Notes: generated by a model not told the origin, from the letters alone. 14,190 bases of DNA from Armatimonadota bacterium (GCA_013816225.1 JACDEQ010000028.1:1-14190), one strand, 5' to 3'; positions 7,501 through 14,190 are shown, counted from the stretch's first letter. Translations and numbers: made by a program.

Positions 7501-7913
7501 AAAAGCACTTGATGGCTTTCGAGCGGGAGAGAATCGAAACAAAAGGCGGAGTAACGTGTGCACATGCCCAGGACGGACTAAAAGACCAGGAGACCGCCTT
7601 GGTAGTCGGGCATGCCATGCGTCTGCGGTTTCCACCGACCGCTTCGGGGCGGCGGGTCGTGTTTTTCGACTTGGAGGACGAAACCGGGTTGCTCAACGTC
7701 ACCTGTTTCGACGACACGTATCAGCGGGACGGCCACGCGATCATTTGTTCACCGTTTGTGACGCTAAGAGGGCTCGCTCAGGCTCGTGACGGGCATTTGG
7801 CGTTCCTCGCGCAGAGGGTGTTTCCATACAAGCCAATGATCGATAAGGACGGCTTCGCCGAACAACGTAAAGCCGTTCACTCCGAGGATTTCATCCATAG
7901 GGGAGGGCGCTGA
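4488..7913 (+). CDS. dnaE2: Error-prone DNA polymerase III alpha subunit DnaE2
   Basis: A 1141-residue C-family polymerase for translesion synthesis in SOS mutagenesis, working with ImuB. The PHP domain begins near residue 87 (VHLHCLSALSF; H89 and H91), but the next metal site reads ALTDAFSLAG where active PHP enzymes have a TDH-type motif; DnaE2 proteins commonly differ here. The palm carries ARGSAVDSAIAYCL (434-447), the PDIDVDF pair D476 and D478, RHMGAHSSGVV (580-590) and KLDILCLRGLD with D628 as third catalytic acid, so the polymerase site looks intact. A helix-hairpin-helix region and a C-terminal OB fold follow (about 1030-1115, FFDLEDETGLLNVTCF). The first 45 residues (WRESGKWWDGE, then a W-V-R-F strand) are not part of normal DnaE2; they resemble the tail found at the C-terminus of ImuB proteins. 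Start ATG 4488 lies inside imuB; ATG 4623 is an alternative that would drop this extension. Coupled translation with imuB is likely. Confidence 0.92.
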   Translation: MDVLALWRESGKWWDGEAEKEWVRFLDEHGKLVEECCELSFEKESMPFKRVAEDIPTYTVDYMFPNSLKRNAVSAAKGISPGDRERAVHLHCLSALSFGRSSMHPEQIAALAHIYGMKAVALTDAFSLAGVVDFCRAAKTLGIKPIIGATLEIDSGGKLVLLAASQHGYRNLSRLITHCHLRQPRLFPLWEVENHGGDLSDIVCLTGGHGGPINRLLMHKEHMSAKALMGSLLERFGSVYVEIERTFQPWEVSVNGSLLDLAKSMDVRAIAGGSVTHAVRSDFQAQDSLLCAETLCTVEEIIGRKPQRHSLQPQVAPWPLRSMNSERYFHTARETEALFEPELIEAACELADSFPDDPLPPKPQFPKFCAEPEKYLCEIVIRNSKERYPQVGVEHKYRINGELNRICSLGYASNFLAIWEACRWAKSQGILYSARGSAVDSAIAYCLELTPIDAIKHNLHFDRFLPDDGSKKPDIDVDFEAARRDEVRNFLSDRYGKDKVATVSAIATYQGRGIVRKIGKALMIPEDTLGYLAKRLHGSVSGQRLRQGIAERPELRDSGIPIERFMMLFELAQRIDGLPRHMGAHSSGVVITDTPLCETVPIMESGRDGVQIIQWDKYSAKHYFNKLDILCLRGLDVMAGTQRQIRESGVDFDSTKIAMDDQEVFEDFRKGNLIGTPQSASPAMRQAHIRLRSENLHDVSLVQAGIRPGVGGAVKINELIRRRRSGEKHIYSHPLFQAILGISYGIIVFQEQVDQLLQAFCGYTSGEAEDIRDAIHKQRADSWDKSVQDDVLARCAANGFSKEIGEEVLELVSGFKGYGFAQGHALAFAEISIRCVYCQQHYPAEYFAALLSNQPAGYYGPGTIANEARNRGVRILPLDVNKSSDLFTVEDGNIRVGLIQQFSLSRKTRERISGRPYASMFDFCARVRPAADELENLILAGFFDSLHSNRRATLWAAPDAVQYASARNKGGLCDIPEPEYVGTVEDFSEYEKAVLERSMLGLDIKKHLMAFERERIETKGGVTCAHAQDGLKDQETALVVGHAMRLRFPPTASGRRVVFFDLEDETGLLNVTCFDDTYQRDGHAIICSPFVTLRGLAQARDGHLAFLAQRVFPYKPMIDKDGFAEQRKAVHSEDFIHRGGR

Positions 7914-7938
7914 TGGAGTAGAATCCGGAGCGCACGCC

Positions 7939-8382
7939 ATGATTCACTACCTAACGATCCAAGACGTCCTATGGATTAACCACGAGGTTACGAAGCAAGT
8001 AAATCAGTACAAATTCGCACAGCTCGAGGAGGCCACTTTCTATCAATATGGCTACGGAAAGAGCGAGGATGTTTTAAGCCAGGCCGGCGGTTTTCTTGAA
8101 GGATTCATTAAGCTGCGCCCTTTTACCTCAGGGAATCGCGCCACCGCTTTTGTCAGTGCCCTCTCGTTCCTTAAAATCAACGGCTACGACGTGAACCTCG
8201 ATCCAGAGGCTGCAGCCGAATGGGCGCTAAAAGTTGCGAATCGAGAGAAAAAAGGTGTCGCGGCCATCAAAGAAATCACCGACAAGGACGCAGGACCGGT
8301 CGAACTTAAGCCGGCTATTAGGACCGAAGTCCACAATATTATGGAACGCTACGAAGATGCAGTCGTTATGCTTTCGGATTAG
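7939..8382 (+). CDS. Fic/Doc-fold protein with degenerate catalytic motif
   Basis: A 147-residue protein that follows dnaE2 after 25 bp on the same strand, with GGAG about 8 bp before its ATG, so it is probably the third gene of the mutasome operon. The N-terminus (MIHYLTIQDVLWINHEVT) and the segment GFIKLRPFTSGNRATAF leading to SFLKINGY resemble Doc (death-on-curing) toxins, small Fic-fold kinases that phosphorylate EF-Tu. The Doc motif is HPFxDGNKRTA; here it reads RPFTSGNRATA (residues 60-70). The catalytic His is Arg60, the metal-site Asp is Ser64 and the following Lys-Arg is Arg-Ala, while Gly-Asn is kept. Catalysis by the usual mechanism is therefore unlikely, and a binding or regulatory role is possible. 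No Phd-like antitoxin gene is adjacent. Its stop overlaps the stop of the convergent TolB-like gene by 4 bp. Family assignment is by motif only. Confidence 0.7.
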   Translation: MIHYLTIQDVLWINHEVTKQVNQYKFAQLEEATFYQYGYGKSEDVLSQAGGFLEGFIKLRPFTSGNRATAFVSALSFLKINGYDVNLDPEAAAEWALKVANREKKGVAAIKEITDKDAGPVELKPAIRTEVHNIMERYEDAVVMLSD

Positions 8383-9629
8383 TTCATCGGGCTGAACAAA
8401 GGCGTCCGGAATTTCCCTTTGCCTTGCGTGATGTTCTTTTCTCCGCCTCCGCTTTGCTGCACCGTGTAAATGTCTCCATCCTTGATAAAGGCCAGGTATT
8501 CGCCGTCGGGACTCCAAGAGGGTTCGGATACGTTCCCACTGGCCACAATATCCGCCTTTCCGACGCCGCCTCGTTCGATGGGGGCTATCAGCAACCCTAT
8601 GGTTGTAGTTTTCTCACCGCTCTTTTGTTTTGCCACAAGCGCTACTTTCGTACCGTCGGGCGAGATTGCAGGCGACTCCATGAACTGATTTCCGTCTTGC
8701 GAAAAAAATATAGGCGTCAGCTTCGCTTCTTTCAGGTCCGCAATAAAAACGGCATGTACGAAATCCCGCGTGACACTGCCGTCCGGCTTCAGTTTCTCCA
8801 TCGGTATCGCGGATAAGATCGGATACCGGAAGTTGATTACGGCTACCACTGCCTGTGGAGCGGTCGGATGCATCGCGATGTCGATGGTCTCGCCGGCAAC
8901 TGGCGCCTTTGCGAAGGCATCCTGATCGACCGACGGGTCCATGTCTTGAATGACCAACGCCTGGCCTCTATTTGTGGTGTAATTGCCAACGAAGAATTTG
9001 CCCGAGCGATCTTTGTAACCTGCCGCGAACGCCTCGCCTTCCAATGCCTTCGAAACAAGACCCCAGGCTTTGCCGATGGGGTTATGCGCATCGCCGGGCT
9101 GGTGGATGTGCTCGCCGCCTTCGTCTTCGGTCGATTGCTCCTCGCTCGGTGGCATCACGCGAGAAGTTGCTAGTTGAGGATAGGTCGTGGACAGGATGTT
9201 TCCTTGGCTCGAGTACATAAAGGCCAGCCCCGCTAAGGTGGACCAAGGGTTTTGCCGGCCGGCGCCGTTCGGCGTGAGCTGAGTCGGATCGTTGTCGCGG
9301 TCGGGCAACCATTCGAATATCTGGTAGGAACCATTCGGTGCGCGATTCGAGACGAAGATGACGCGCCTCCCGTCGCGCTTCCAAACAATTTCACGGTCGT
9401 CGGCCTCCTCGCCGCCGTCGAGTTCTCTGACCACGCCTTTCGCGTCGATCGAAACGAGTCGGTATGTGCTTCCCGTTTCCTTAAGGGCTGCTATGTATCC
9501 TTTGCTATCGACAGCTGGAAAATCGGCAAGAGGCAAGCCTTGTGGGCGGCTTCGCAGCCAAATGGCGCCGGCCACCAGCAGGCCGGCGACGATAGCGAGC
9601 AAGATCGACCGCACGAGAACCCGATTCAT
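8379..9629 (-). CDS. Membrane-anchored TolB-like beta-propeller (WD40-like) protein
   Basis: A 416-residue protein with an uncleaved-looking N-terminal membrane segment (about residues 7-25, ILLAIVAGLLVAGAIWL), so most of it should face the periplasm. The body contains repeated propeller blades of the PD40/TolB type: WKRDGRRVIFVSNR, SPAISPDGTKVALVAK (missing its usual first Glu) and PSWSPDGEYLAFIKDGDIY. An acidic, His-containing loop (EEQSTEDEGGEHIHQ) interrupts the middle. Such proteins usually bind partners rather than catalyse, and no enzyme motif is visible. ATG 9629-9627 was chosen because the membrane segment follows directly; no strong ribosome binding site precedes it. It is divergent from rarA across 41 bp and convergent with the Fic/Doc-like gene. 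Its specific role cannot be told; the tol-pal neighbours expected for a true TolB are absent. Confidence 0.75.
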   Translation of the reverse strand: MNRVLVRSILLAIVAGLLVAGAIWLRSRPQGLPLADFPAVDSKGYIAALKETGSTYRLVSIDAKGVVRELDGGEEADDREIVWKRDGRRVIFVSNRAPNGSYQIFEWLPDRDNDPTQLTPNGAGRQNPWSTLAGLAFMYSSQGNILSTTYPQLATSRVMPPSEEQSTEDEGGEHIHQPGDAHNPIGKAWGLVSKALEGEAFAAGYKDRSGKFFVGNYTTNRGQALVIQDMDPSVDQDAFAKAPVAGETIDIAMHPTAPQAVVAVINFRYPILSAIPMEKLKPDGSVTRDFVHAVFIADLKEAKLTPIFFSQDGNQFMESPAISPDGTKVALVAKQKSGEKTTTIGLLIAPIERGGVGKADIVASGNVSEPSWSPDGEYLAFIKDGDIYTVQQSGGGEKNITQGKGKFRTPLFSPMN

Positions 9630-9635
9630 TCTGTT

Positions 9636-9646
9636 GGTAAGTTACC
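9636..9646. promoter_or_regulatory. Short palindrome in the TolB-like/rarA divergent gap
   Basis: GGTAA-G-TTACC is a perfect 5-bp-arm palindrome in the 41-bp gap between the two divergent start codons. This gap must hold at least part of both control regions. It could be an operator, but it is short and seen once. Confidence 0.2.
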
Positions 9647-9670
9647 TGACTGGTATTCTAAGGTACAGAA

Positions 9671-10930
9671 ATGAGTCTGTTCGACGAGCCGGCAAAGCCC
9701 GACGAGAGTGGGCCTCTCGCCGCTCGGTTGAGGCCGCAGCGGCTCGAAGACTTCGTCGGACAGGGGCACCTTACGGGTCCCGATTCCCCTTTGCGCAGCG
9801 CCATCGAGCGGGGCGCTCTCGGCTCCTTTATATTGTGGGGGCCGGCGGGTACCGGGAAGACCACGCTGGCGCGTATCATCGCCCAGAACGCAGATGCCCG
9901 GCTCGAATCGCGTAGCGCGGTGACCTGCGGGGTGGCCGAAATCAAGAAAATCGCAGAGGCCGCAAGGCTTTCTCCCAGGCCGACGTTGCTGTTTCTGGAC
10001 GAGATCCACCATTTCAGCAGGACCCAGCAAGACTCGCTTCTGGGTTATGTGGAGGAGGGGACTCTTACGCTGATCGGAGCGACGACGGAGAACCCGGCAA
10101 TCAGCTTGGCGACCCCATTAATGTCCCGCTGTCGCGTGTTGGTTTTGAAGCCGCTTCGCGACGAAGACGTTGCAGTTATCATCGACAAGGGAATCGGGGA
10201 ACTGAGTGTCGAAATCGAGGACGACGCTCTCGCCCAATTGTGCCGCTGGGCGAACGGCGACGCTCGAACTGCTCTCAACGCACTTGAATTGTCCGCTCAA
10301 ATCGCATTCCCAGGCAAAACGATTAAAGCCGAGCACATAGCCACGGCAATGAATCGGCCCGTGACGAGGTACGACCGCAAGGGCGACCAGCATTACGACG
10401 TAATCTCTGCGTTCATTAAGTCCGTGCGGGGAAGTGATGTTGATGCCTCCTTGCACTACTTGGCGCGAATGATCAAGGCAGGCGAGGAGCCGCGGTTCAT
10501 TGCGCGGCGACTTGTCATTTTGGCCAGCGAAGACATCGGCAACGCGGCTCCCATGGGGCTGCTCGTGGCGATGGGGGCATTCCACGTTGTAGAGAGAATT
10601 GGAATGCCGGAGGCCCGAATCTCCTTGGCTCAGGCTACGATTTTCTTGGCAGCGTCACCAAAATCGAATTCGGCTTACCTGGCCATCGACAAAGCCCTCG
10701 ACGATCTCGACGACAAACCGGTGCCGCGCGTGCCCGACTATTTGAGAGATCCTAACACGAAGATCTACGAAGAGGCAGAAGGTGAATACCGGTACCCGCA
10801 CGATTTCGGCGGCTGGGTCGACCAGGAGTATCTGCCTGACGCTCACGGGCTCGACCTGCCTTACTACCGGCCCCTTCGCCAAGGATACGAATCTAAGATC
10901 GCCGAGTTCCTAGAAACGTTAAAAAAATAG
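9671..10930 (+). CDS. rarA: RarA/MgsA replication-associated recombination ATPase
   Basis: A 419-residue AAA+ ATPase of the RarA/MgsA/WRNIP1 family, which acts at stalled replication forks and gaps. The order is typical: a short N-terminus (MSLFDEP), LAARLRPQRLEDFVGQGHL, Walker A GPAGTGKT (57-64), Walker B LLFLDEIHHF (D110, E111), QQDSLLGYVEEG, sensor 1 region LIGATTENP (134-142), sensor 2 region NGDARTALNALE, then the RarA C-terminal oligomerisation block with YDRKGDQHYDVISAFIKSVR and RRLVILASEDIGNA. Length is close to that of other family members. ATG 9671 has AAGG about 9 bp upstream. It is a single gene, divergent from the TolB-like gene and followed by a 309-bp gap. It is not part of the imuB-dnaE2 operon, but its function is related. 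Confidence 0.95.
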   Translation: MSLFDEPAKPDESGPLAARLRPQRLEDFVGQGHLTGPDSPLRSAIERGALGSFILWGPAGTGKTTLARIIAQNADARLESRSAVTCGVAEIKKIAEAARLSPRPTLLFLDEIHHFSRTQQDSLLGYVEEGTLTLIGATTENPAISLATPLMSRCRVLVLKPLRDEDVAVIIDKGIGELSVEIEDDALAQLCRWANGDARTALNALELSAQIAFPGKTIKAEHIATAMNRPVTRYDRKGDQHYDVISAFIKSVRGSDVDASLHYLARMIKAGEEPRFIARRLVILASEDIGNAAPMGLLVAMGAFHVVERIGMPEARISLAQATIFLAASPKSNSAYLAIDKALDDLDDKPVPRVPDYLRDPNTKIYEEAEGEYRYPHDFGGWVDQEYLPDAHGLDLPYYRPLRQGYESKIAEFLETLKK

Positions 10931-11239
10931 AAGCTTCCGCCAGCCGAAATAATCCGCGAGCGAACTCGCCGATCGACGGTACTGACCGAAGTCAAGGAAC
11001 GTCAAAAACTTGCAAAACATTCGAGTTGCCTCGTCTGCTGCGGCTTTCTGTGTCCCCGCTCTTGCGAGCTACCAAATCGGTGGCAAAAGCCTCTGAAATC
11101 ATAGTACCAACAGAACAGCCAAAAAGCAAGCGAATGATGCGGTCCTTTCGCTGCGGTTTTTCTCCCGACACCTTTCCCACATTTTATGCACACTTCGGCT
11201 CCGGGAACTGCGCCCGAGGTCGATTGAGTAGTTAGCCAC
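10931..11239. other. Intergenic region between rarA and the M28 peptidase gene
   Basis: 309 bp with no convincing gene on either strand; the open frames crossing it have no family resemblance. A bulged stem GCA(A)GCGAA / TTCGCTGC (about 11127-11154) followed by GG and five T (11157-11161) could be a terminator on the plus strand, about 200 bp after rarA. The hairpin GCGAG-CGAA-CTCGC (10956-10969) has no T-run. No convincing promoter for the peptidase gene was found. GAGGT about 15 bp before its ATG is at best a distant ribosome binding site. Confidence 0.5.
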
Positions 11240-12730
11240 ATGTACCGTGCCCTCCATGTTTCGCGCACAAGCGCGATCGCCCTCCTTGTCGCCGTGTCCT
11301 CGGTCGCGCTTGCACAGTATTCCGGCTCTGCTCCGGTATCCGCGCAGTTTAAGAAGGGATTCGACAGCATCACCCAAGAAGATTGCAAGAAGTGGCTGGA
11401 GGTGCTTGCCGGCGAAGAGTGCGCGGGCAGAGGCACCGGTCAGCCGGGATACCAAAAGGCGGCCGACTACATGGCGGCGCGCTTCAAGGAGTTCGGCCTC
11501 AAGCCGGTCGGCGATAACGGCACATATTTCCAGCAAGTTCCTTTTGAGCGGAGGCGGATGAACCCTGAACAGAGCACCATTTCAATCGGATCGAAAGCCA
11601 TCAAGGCGTCAGCGGGGTTCAAGCTCGATCGCCTCCGTGGAAGCGCCGAAGCGAGCGGGCCAATCGTGTTCATTCGCGCGAACGGCAACGGCGTCTCGTT
11701 GCCTCAGGCGGACGAAATTGCAGGCAGGATTATTATCGCGGCCATCGGACCTGACGCGACGGGCATTCGTCGTGGACTCACGAGATCAGGCGCCGCGGCT
11801 GTCCTATTTGTGACCAATGAAGCGATCGACAACGATTGGATATTCGGACGGCAATCTTCGGGCCAGGGAAACGAGCGAAGCCTCCAAGGGCGTGTAAGCC
11901 AGAAATGTGCGAACGACATCGCTAAAGCCGGCGGGGTCAGCACGGAGTTCGTCGACCTTGAAAGCTTGGCAGGCGAAACGATCGAGCTGTCGGGAACTAG
12001 CCAAGAAGCGAAGCTCGTTGCCAAGCTCGAAGAGTCTCCGGTGGGTGTACCCAATGTGGTTGGCTTGCTCGAAGGCTCCGACCCGGTTCTGAAGAGTGAG
12101 ATTGTCGGAATCGGCTCGCACTTGGATCACCTCGGCAACCAAGGTGGCGTTATTTACTACGGCGCGGACGACGACGGGTCCGGCTCGACCGCGCTCTTGG
12201 CCGTTGCGAAGGCATTCTCGAAGAACCCTGAAAAGCCGAAGCGGAGCATCCTGTTCATGGCTTTCTGCGGCGAGGAGATGGGACTTATCGGTTCCGGCTA
12301 TTACTCGGATCATCCGATCTTGCCGAACGACAAGATGATCTGCGAACTGCAGATGGACATGGTCGGGCGCAACGAGCAGAAAGACAACGAAAAGCCTGAG
12401 GACAACGTGGACACGATTCACCTGGTGGGCAGCAAGAGACTCTCCACCGAGCTGCACGACCTTGTACTCGAGGCCAACAAGCAGGTTAATTTCAAGTTCG
12501 AGTGGGACGAGGAGGACGTATACACGCGAAGCGACCACTATATGTTCGCGAAGGTGGGCATTCCGATCGCGTTCGTCTTCAGCGGTTTCCATCCCGACTA
12601 TCATCAGCCGACGGACACGATCGAAAAGATCAACTTCGAGAAAATAGCGAATACCGGTAGGTTGTACTATCTAGTTGCCAATATGGCTGCCAACCGCGGG
12701 CATCGGTTCAAGATCGACGGAACAGGCTAG
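11240..12730 (+). CDS. Secreted M28-family zinc aminopeptidase with PA domain
   Basis: A 496-residue exported metallopeptidase that removes N-terminal amino acids from peptides. Residues 1-26 form a signal peptide (MYRALHVSR, hydrophobic SAIALLVAVSSVALA, then Q). Residues about 120-260 hold an inserted protease-associated (PA) domain (SGAAAVLFVTNEA). The M28 metal and catalytic residues are all present: GSHLDHLG (H294, D296), GADDDGSG (bridging D311), FCGEEMGL (base E345, ligand E346), LQMDMVGRN (D373) and the final ligand H455 in DYHQPTDTIEKI. The protein is complete and likely active in the periplasm or outside. The start ATG 11240 leads directly into the signal peptide. Its stop shares the sequence CTAG with the stop of the convergent gene at 12727. 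The exact substrate cannot be told. Confidence 0.9.
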   Translation: MYRALHVSRTSAIALLVAVSSVALAQYSGSAPVSAQFKKGFDSITQEDCKKWLEVLAGEECAGRGTGQPGYQKAADYMAARFKEFGLKPVGDNGTYFQQVPFERRRMNPEQSTISIGSKAIKASAGFKLDRLRGSAEASGPIVFIRANGNGVSLPQADEIAGRIIIAAIGPDATGIRRGLTRSGAAAVLFVTNEAIDNDWIFGRQSSGQGNERSLQGRVSQKCANDIAKAGGVSTEFVDLESLAGETIELSGTSQEAKLVAKLEESPVGVPNVVGLLEGSDPVLKSEIVGIGSHLDHLGNQGGVIYYGADDDGSGSTALLAVAKAFSKNPEKPKRSILFMAFCGEEMGLIGSGYYSDHPILPNDKMICELQMDMVGRNEQKDNEKPEDNVDTIHLVGSKRLSTELHDLVLEANKQVNFKFEWDEEDVYTRSDHYMFAKVGIPIAFVFSGFHPDYHQPTDTIEKINFEKIANTGRLYYLVANMAANRGHRFKIDGTG

Positions 12731-13491
12731 GCCAGCCCGATCACGTTGCCGGCTTGGTGCGTGCGGAGAATCCGCGCCAGGGCTCTTTTCCTCGACATCT
12801 CCGGATGGAATGACGACTGCGAGCAATCCTCCTCCACGGTCGAGGTTCATAACGAGTTCCTGGACGCGGACTTGCGACAACCCCTTATGCTGGAAGGCCC
12901 CGCTTAGGGTGAGGCGTTCCGATTCTAAGAGAAGTGCAGAGATCTCGCCGCTTCCGAGAATGACACCGACATCTTGAACTGCTTGGGTTGCAAAGCTGCA
13001 TAGATCCCGGCCGCGGCTCCGAATTCCATCCCCTTGATTGCTCCTCCGTCTGACCGATCCGCGATATCGGTTCTCGAGACGTAATCACTGCTGGTTTCGG
13101 TTAGGTCGCCGATTTCCGCCTCGCGCCTATCCACCGGGCCGCCGGGGTACATCAGTTCCTCGGCAACCGATTGCCCGTCATCCATCTTGCCGACGTTGGA
13201 GACATCGTCATCGAGTGTCGAGGTGCTGATACCACCGCCGATCGGCGATTCGTGCAGAAACGGTTCGCGATCGGGGTCGACGAACGCGTCGGTCCGATCT
13301 ATCACCAGGTCGCTCTCGAGGTGGAGCCGCATTCCGGGATCGTCGAGCGAGGACATCCGATCGTCGGACATCTCGCCGAGAACCAGGCTTATGTTTTCCG
13401 GCGGAACACCAAGGTCCAAGATTTCGGACGTGGCTGCTTCGGCCGCGTGGCTGGATGGGAACGACGCGTAGTACGTGGGCATCTCGCCCAT
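12727..13491 (-). pseudogene. Small stress-protein-like gene (general stress protein 17M-like N-terminus), two compensating frameshifts
   Basis: Reading from ATG 13491-13489 (or ATG 13482, MPTYYASF), the N-terminus (YYASFPSSHAAEAATSEILD, then ISLVLGE) looks like the small alpha/beta module of general stress protein 17M-like proteins. An acidic, Ser/Asp-rich middle and a Gly/Ala-rich segment (SDGGAIKGMEFGAAAGIYAA) follow. The apparent frame then gives unlike sequence and stops at 12925. The next frame gives a sensible continuation (QDVGVILGSGEISALLL, later RGGGLLAVVIPSGDVEE). A second switch, back to the first frame, gives RALARILRTHQAGNVIGLA and a stop at 12727. The switches fall in an AAA run (12992-12994, four expected) and a TTTT run (12786-12789, three expected), plus-strand bases. 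Restored length is about 254 residues. It lies 11 bp after the asparagine synthase stop, probably co-transcribed. Function is unknown; the family link is by pattern only. Confidence 0.65.
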
Positions 13492-13502
13492 TCTACGCGC
13501 TC

Positions 13503-14190
13503 TCAAGCGATTCGGTCGCCAGGGTTCAATTCGCCGGTGATGAACATACGCCGCCACAGCTCCAGTTGGAAAAGGCACCAGAGCTTTTTGGAGTGGTCCC
13601 GAGCGCGCGACTGATGCTCCTCGATCAATTGTTTGAGATGAGCCGCATCGAACCATTCGCGGCACCCGGAGTCGCCGGTCAGCAATACCGCTTCTAGAGA
13701 GTTTTTCCACGGGCCTCGGAACCACTCGCCAACCGGGAGCTTGAATCCCCATTTCTTCCGGGCGAGAATCTCCTCGGGCAGATACTCCCCTGCGATTTGC
13801 ATAAGCGGGTATTTGCCGTTCGGGCCTCGGAGTCGGAAATCCGCGGGCATGTGTCCCACTGCGTACTCGATCACGCGATGGTCGAGAAACGGGCAGCGGA
13901 GCTCGAGCGAATGCGCCATCGTCATCCGGTCGCCGCGCAGGAGTAAGTTGGCCGGCAGCCATTCGCGGAAGTCGAGGTACATCATCAAGTCCGCTGCCTT
14001 GTCGGAACGGAAACCTTTGGAGCGCTGACGCCCGTAGGCGGTCGGAGACCCTTTCGGTTTCTTGTCGCCGTAAAGCTCCTTTCTTTCGCGGCTGCTGAAT
14101 GCCCCGAACCAGCGGGCGAAGCGTTCGAATTTATCCGATTCGGCGAGCGCCGCAAGCATCGTGTTTCTGCGCTCCGAACCAGGACGAAAC
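13503..14190 (-). CDS. asnB: Asparagine synthase (glutamine-hydrolysing), C-terminal part, runs off window
   Basis: The last 228 residues of an asparagine synthetase-type protein; the frame is open to the window edge, so the start lies beyond 14190. The visible part is the C-terminal half of the ATP-dependent synthase domain, which converts aspartate to asparagine or to an analogous amide in secondary pathways. Key segments are YLDFREWLPANLLLRGDRMT, MAHSLELRCPFLDHRVIEYA, GKYPLMQIAGEYLPEEIL and KKWGFKLPVGEWFRG, all in the usual order. The N-terminal glutaminase domain and the SGGxDS ATP-binding loop are not visible. The stop (TGA 13505-13503) is 11 bp before the stress-protein-like gene. Many paralogues act in exopolysaccharide or other biosynthetic clusters, so the symbol is tentative. 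Confidence 0.88.
   Translation of the reverse strand, partial: FRPGSERRNTMLAALAESDKFERFARWFGAFSSRERKELYGDKKPKGSPTAYGRQRSKGFRSDKAADLMMYLDFREWLPANLLLRGDRMTMAHSLELRCPFLDHRVIEYAVGHMPADFRLRGPNGKYPLMQIAGEYLPEEILARKKWGFKLPVGEWFRGPWKNSLEAVLLTGDSGCREWFDAAHLKQLIEEHQSRARDHSKKLWCLFQLELWRRMFITGELNPGDRIA

Noticed and set aside
7939..8382. Complete Phd-Doc toxin-antitoxin module
   Set aside because: No small Phd-like antitoxin lies on either side, and the toxin's catalytic motif is destroyed.
10956..10969. GCGAG-CGAA-CTCGC hairpin as the rarA terminator
   Set aside because: Only a 5-bp stem and no T-run after it.
10992..11235. Short open frames between rarA and the peptidase gene
   Set aside because: They overlap each other on both strands, lack ribosome binding sites and match no recognisable family.
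13506..13962. N-terminal part of the minus-strand frame 12925-13962 as a larger protein
   Set aside because: This part overlaps the asparagine synthase on the same strand in another frame and is Arg/Pro-rich; only the portion from 13491 down looks like protein.

Overview
The window looks like chromosomal DNA from a moderately GC-rich bacterium with a two-membrane envelope. It has a System I cytochrome c maturation cluster (ccmE, ccmF), secreted and membrane-anchored proteins, and an SOS-type mutasome of the ImuB/DnaE2 kind. The style of the proteins, such as the signal peptide ending in an Ala-Leu-Ala-Gln stretch, the TolB-like propeller and the small stress-type protein, made me think of Armatimonadota (Fimbriimonas-like). 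That is a low-confidence guess from family resemblance only. No rRNA, tRNA, CRISPR array or insertion sequence was found.

Layout. (1) 1-735, minus strand: the 5' part of ccmF and all of ccmE, overlapping by ATGA; ccmE carries the rare CXXXY haem-binding variant. (2) 890-2858, plus strand: a large DUF2075 protein (PD-(D/E)XK nuclease plus superfamily 1-like helicase, Schlafen group 3 type), broken near its 3' end by an apparent 2-bp loss. (3) 2859-3282: about 420 bp without a gene, holding a terminator-like hairpin, a good sigma70-like promoter and a 44-bp near-perfect palindrome ending directly at the imuB start codon. (4) 3283-8382, plus strand: a compact set of imuB, dnaE2 and a small Fic/Doc-fold gene (13-bp overlap, then a 25-bp gap). 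No imuA is present. ImuB has lost the Y-family catalytic acids, and the tail motif usually found at the C-terminus of ImuB appears to sit at the N-terminus of DnaE2. The Fic/Doc protein has lost its catalytic His. (5) 8379-9629, minus strand: a membrane-anchored TolB-like beta-propeller protein. (6) 9671-10930, plus strand: rarA (mgsA), divergent from the TolB-like gene. (7) 11240-12730, plus strand: a secreted M28 zinc aminopeptidase. (8) 12727-14190, minus strand: an asparagine synthase (C-terminal part only, running off the window) and, 11 bp after it, a small stress-protein-like gene whose reading frame is broken twice by compensating single-base changes in homopolymer runs.

How they fit. 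Region 4 should work as an inducible translesion-synthesis unit: DnaE2 is the polymerase, ImuB the catalytically dead adaptor, and the palindrome the likely operator. RarA, which acts at stalled replication forks, is a nearby but separately transcribed replication-stress gene. The ccm, TolB-like, M28 and asparagine synthase genes look like ordinary chromosomal neighbours. Three apparent frameshifts in 14 kb, two of them in homopolymers, raise the question of residual assembly errors versus true gene decay.
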